The notes beneath the pieces were generated by a model. It saw only the letters and a program-made list of their open reading frames with translations. It was not told the DNA's origin and did no database searches. DNA of 7,258 nt from FEN-727 sp036508635 (lineage in GTDB: Bacteria; Actinomycetota; Geothermincolia; Fen-727; Anoxymicrobiaceae): assembly GCA_036508635.1 (NCBI GenBank), contig DATCGY010000003.1, positions 1-7,258 of the forward strand, read 5' to 3'. Numbering within the stretch: position 1 is the stretch's first letter; the number at the start of each line of letters is the position of its first letter. Of the stretch, positions 5,603 to 7,258 are shown one piece after another. The position numbers and the translations under genes were made by a program.

Positions 5603-6751
5603 TTACTTGTACTTGCCGTAGCGGTTCACGGACGCGATCATGGCCTTGACGTTCTCCGGTTTGGCGTCTATCGGCACAGTACAACCGGAGCTGAGAATGA
5701 AGCCACCGTCGGCTCCCACTTCCTTGATGAGGCGCCTGCAGTACTCGTCGACCTCGTCGGGCTCGCCGAGCTTCAGCAGCGGGGCCGGCACGTCACCCAT
5801 GATGCATATGTGGTCGCCCAGTATCTCTTTAGCCTTGAAGATATCGGAGCTCCCGTCGAGGTTGAGGATGCATTTGCCCCTCGGCAGCTCTTTCAAATAC
5901 GGAAAGAACGCGGTCCAGTCACTGTCAAGGTGGAGCATGGGCGTAATCCCGCGCTTGACGAAGTACTCGCTGGTCTCCAGCCACTCGGGCAGGGCCAGCT
6001 CCTCGAACTGCTTCGGGCTTATGACCGTGGCGCTGGTCCTGGCGCCTCCCATGAAAACCCGCCTGACCCCGCTGGTCAGCACTCCCGCCATCCCGATCCA
6101 CCACAGCGTCTTCTTGTAGGCGTCGCTCGCGGCCTTTATTTCCTCGGGGTGCCGGAACATGTCAAAGAGGAAGTCGTTGAAGCCGCGCAGCATCATGGAC
6201 ATCCACTCCATGGGGGTAAACACCAGGTTGGCGGCGACCAGCGGCTCGACGCCCCGCCTCCTCCAGGTCTTAGCTGATCTACCGACCTTCATGATGTCGC
6301 GTACGACCCCGGATCCCTCACGCAAAAACGTGGAGGGGCTCTTAAGATGGGGATGAGTCTGGAGCACCTTTTCCACCGTCCACCTGAGCGCCCCGTGCCC
6401 GGCTATGTCGCGGTATTCGGAAGGCTCCATGACGGATTTTTCCATGAACATCCACTCCGCATCGTCGGGCATGCCCCGCAGGCCGGGCATCATGGGTGGG
6501 TTGGGTATGATGAACTCGAGGAGAGACCCGAGGCCCCCGTAGGACAGGCTGAAGCCATCGATCCAGCCAAGGTCGTTCATGGTCTTGAGCAGCGAGTAGT
6601 CGGCCTTGTCGATGTCGAACATCATTTCGTGCTGGGTGATGCCGGCGTACTTCGCGGCAAATATGTCGATAATCGGGACGAAGGGAACCTGGTCGGGCTT
6701 TTCAAGCCTCGTGGCCGCTTCGATCCTCTCGAATGCCCGGGAATTGGCCAT
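5603..6751 (-). CDS. URO-D superfamily corrinoid-dependent methyltransferase
   Basis: The 382-residue protein belongs to the uroporphyrinogen decarboxylase superfamily, which also includes cobamide methyltransferases such as MtaA, MtbA and CmuA. The corrinoid carrier encoded 18 bases downstream makes the methyltransferase role far likelier than heme synthesis, and the Arg-rich N-terminal substrate motif of true HemE is not seen. Near the C-terminus His274-x-Asp276 (LHLDSDW) occupies the place of the His-x-Cys zinc motif of MtaA/MtbA, and Cys357 in SSGCTVP fits the second zinc cysteine, giving a possible His/Asp/Cys site. Also visible are MGDVPAPLL (318-326) and DAKPENV near the end, both family-typical. 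ATG 6751 is chosen for its AGGAGGAGAGG leader; an in-frame ATG at 6796 would add 15 residues. No membrane segment. The methyl donor (methoxyl compound, methylamine, other) is unknown. Confidence 0.9.
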   Translation of the reverse strand: MANSRAFERIEAATRLEKPDQVPFVPIIDIFAAKYAGITQHEMMFDIDKADYSLLKTMNDLGWIDGFSLSYGGLGSLLEFIIPNPPMMPGLRGMPDDAEWMFMEKSVMEPSEYRDIAGHGALRWTVEKVLQTHPHLKSPSTFLREGSGVVRDIMKVGRSAKTWRRRGVEPLVAANLVFTPMEWMSMMLRGFNDFLFDMFRHPEEIKAASDAYKKTLWWIGMAGVLTSGVRRVFMGGARTSATVISPKQFEELALPEWLETSEYFVKRGITPMLHLDSDWTAFFPYLKELPRGKCILNLDGSSDIFKAKEILGDHICIMGDVPAPLLKLGEPDEVDEYCRRLIKEVGADGGFILSSGCTVPIDAKPENVKAMIASVNRYGKYK

Positions 6752-6809
6752 GCGATACCTCTCCTCCTTGTCACCTGCTCCTGCATACCCCGTCATCTAC
6801 TTACCGTCC

Positions 6810-6825
6810 AATGGCAGTTGCCATT
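6810..6825. promoter_or_regulatory. Palindrome over the -10 region, possible operator
   Basis: AATGGC-AGTT-GCCATT is a 6-bp perfect inverted repeat with a 4-base centre. Three of its bases overlap the predicted -10 box (6823-6828, minus strand) and the rest covers the expected transcription start, the place where a repressor would block initiation. It could instead form a small hairpin in the leader RNA; no T-run follows on the minus strand, so it is not an intrinsic terminator. No regulator gene is in the window. Confidence 0.45.
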
Positions 6826-6852
6826 AAATCCCAACAATCCGCGAATTATCAA
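6823..6852 (-). promoter_or_regulatory. Predicted sigma-70-type promoter of the methyltransferase-corrinoid protein operon
   Basis: On the minus strand TTGATA (6852-6847) and TTTAAT (6828-6823) are separated by 18 bases; each matches the consensus in 5 of 6 positions. Transcription would begin near 6816, giving a leader of about 65 bases before ATG 6751. The -35 box overlaps the TGA stop of the upstream molybdopterin gene. The gap is also markedly richer in A and T than the genes around it. Confidence 0.55.
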
Positions 6853-7258
6853 TCCCTAACCCCATAAACACGGCATAGCGAGCTACGGAGTGGCTCAGAA
6901 CCGGAATCGGGGTCGTACTCCGTATCTCCGAACAACAGGTTGACGCTCGAATTGCGCCACCCGTACTCGGGAGGACCGGCTTCCGGGAACCACCAGGCGT
7001 GCTGCGCGCTCACCACGTCCCGGGCCAGCCGGTGGCTCAGGCGAGCTTTCATGACTATTCGCCCCTCCGTCGTCTCGACCCAGACCTCGTCCCCGTCCGC
7101 TATTTGCAGAGTGGCGGCGGTATCCGCGTTTATCTCGACCAACGGGTGGGGGTTGAGGCGCCTGAGCGACGGTATCTGACGCCCCTCGCTGTGGAAGAAA
7201 CCCCTGGACTTCGCCCCGGTCGTAAGAATAAGCGGGTACTCGCGAGCGAGAAATCGGA
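6849..7258 (-). CDS. Molybdopterin oxidoreductase, DMSO reductase family, C-terminal end (cut at window end)
   Basis: The visible 135 residues are the molybdopterin-dinucleotide-binding domain that ends large molybdenum or tungsten enzymes of the DMSO reductase family. Frame starts at 7256. Typical pieces appear in order: YPLILTTGAKSRGFFHSEGR (the family's TTGR-type cofactor loop followed by the HS-x-x-R element), SLRRLNPHP, a domain-typical stretch DGDEVWVETTEGR with the beta-barrel residues around it, AQHAWWFPE, and SSVNLLFGD near the end. The reading frame runs on through the window edge without a start. It ends with TGA at 6849, followed directly in frame by TAA, a tandem stop. The catalytic and iron-sulfur parts lie outside the window, so neither the substrate nor a tungsten or molybdenum preference can be told. 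It reads in the same direction as the methyltransferase pair, 97 bases upstream. Confidence 0.9.
   Translation of the reverse strand, partial: RFLAREYPLILTTGAKSRGFFHSEGRQIPSLRRLNPHPLVEINADTAATLQIADGDEVWVETTEGRIVMKARLSHRLARDVVSAQHAWWFPEAGPPEYGWRNSSVNLLFGDTEYDPDSGSEPLRSSLCRVYGVRD

Noticed and set aside
4931..6277. A 448-codon open frame on the plus strand, antisense to the corrinoid protein and most of the methyltransferase gene
   Set aside because: It mirrors two well-supported genes on the other strand, its protein has no recognisable domain and is rich in His, Arg and Gly as antisense frames of GC-rich genes are. No ribosome binding site stands out.
5603..6751. Heme-pathway uroporphyrinogen decarboxylase (HemE)
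   Set aside because: The adjacent corrinoid carrier, the C-terminal His-x-Asp and Cys pattern and the absence of an HemE-type N-terminal Arg motif favour a methyltransferase.
1..7258. CRISPR array, tRNA, rRNA, insertion sequence or transposase
   Set aside because: No regularly spaced repeats, no cloverleaf-like sequence, no rRNA segment and no transposase motifs were seen on either strand.

Overview
The window is GC-rich bacterial DNA, probably a whole short metagenomic contig, because genes run off both ends and base 1 sits inside a perfect inverted repeat that looks like a fold-back artefact. The ribosome binding sites are strong and match the bacterial 16S tail. The content (a corrinoid-dependent methyltransferase pair, a molybdopterin oxidoreductase, a class-3 aldehyde dehydrogenase and a metal-dependent amidohydrolase) is typical of a strict anaerobe with large methyltransferase families. 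Such sets are found in deep-branching Actinobacteriota, Chloroflexota, Desulfobacterota and some Firmicutes. The sequence alone does not decide among these.

Layout. Positions 1-1297 (minus): an ABC exporter pair, an ATPase followed by the start of its ABC-2 type permease, with an ATGA stop/start overlap. Positions 1464-2870 (plus, divergent from the exporter): a class-3 aldehyde dehydrogenase with an unusually long Shine-Dalgarno match and a GTG start. Positions 2984-3886 (minus): an Amidohydrolase_2 family hydrolase with a TTG start. Positions 4042-4809 (plus, divergent from the hydrolase): a cysteine-rich protein resembling the L-2-amino-thiazoline-4-carboxylate hydrolase-like family, function unknown. 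Positions 4961-6751 (minus): a corrinoid protein and, upstream of it, a URO-D superfamily methyltransferase, 18 bases apart and clearly co-transcribed. Positions 6849-7258 (minus): the C-terminal end of a DMSO-reductase-family molybdopterin enzyme, cut by the window edge.

How they may work together. The URO-D protein would move a methyl group from an unknown donor (or from methylcorrinoid) using the cobamide carried by the neighbouring corrinoid protein. A good promoter-like sequence overlapping the stop codon of the molybdopterin gene, with a palindrome over its -10 box, suggests this pair is a separately regulated unit. No methylcorrinoid:tetrahydrofolate methyltransferase, corrinoid activase or transcriptional regulator lies in the window, so partners must be elsewhere. 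The aldehyde dehydrogenase, amidohydrolase and cysteine-rich protein may act in the same catabolic setting, but only proximity supports that.
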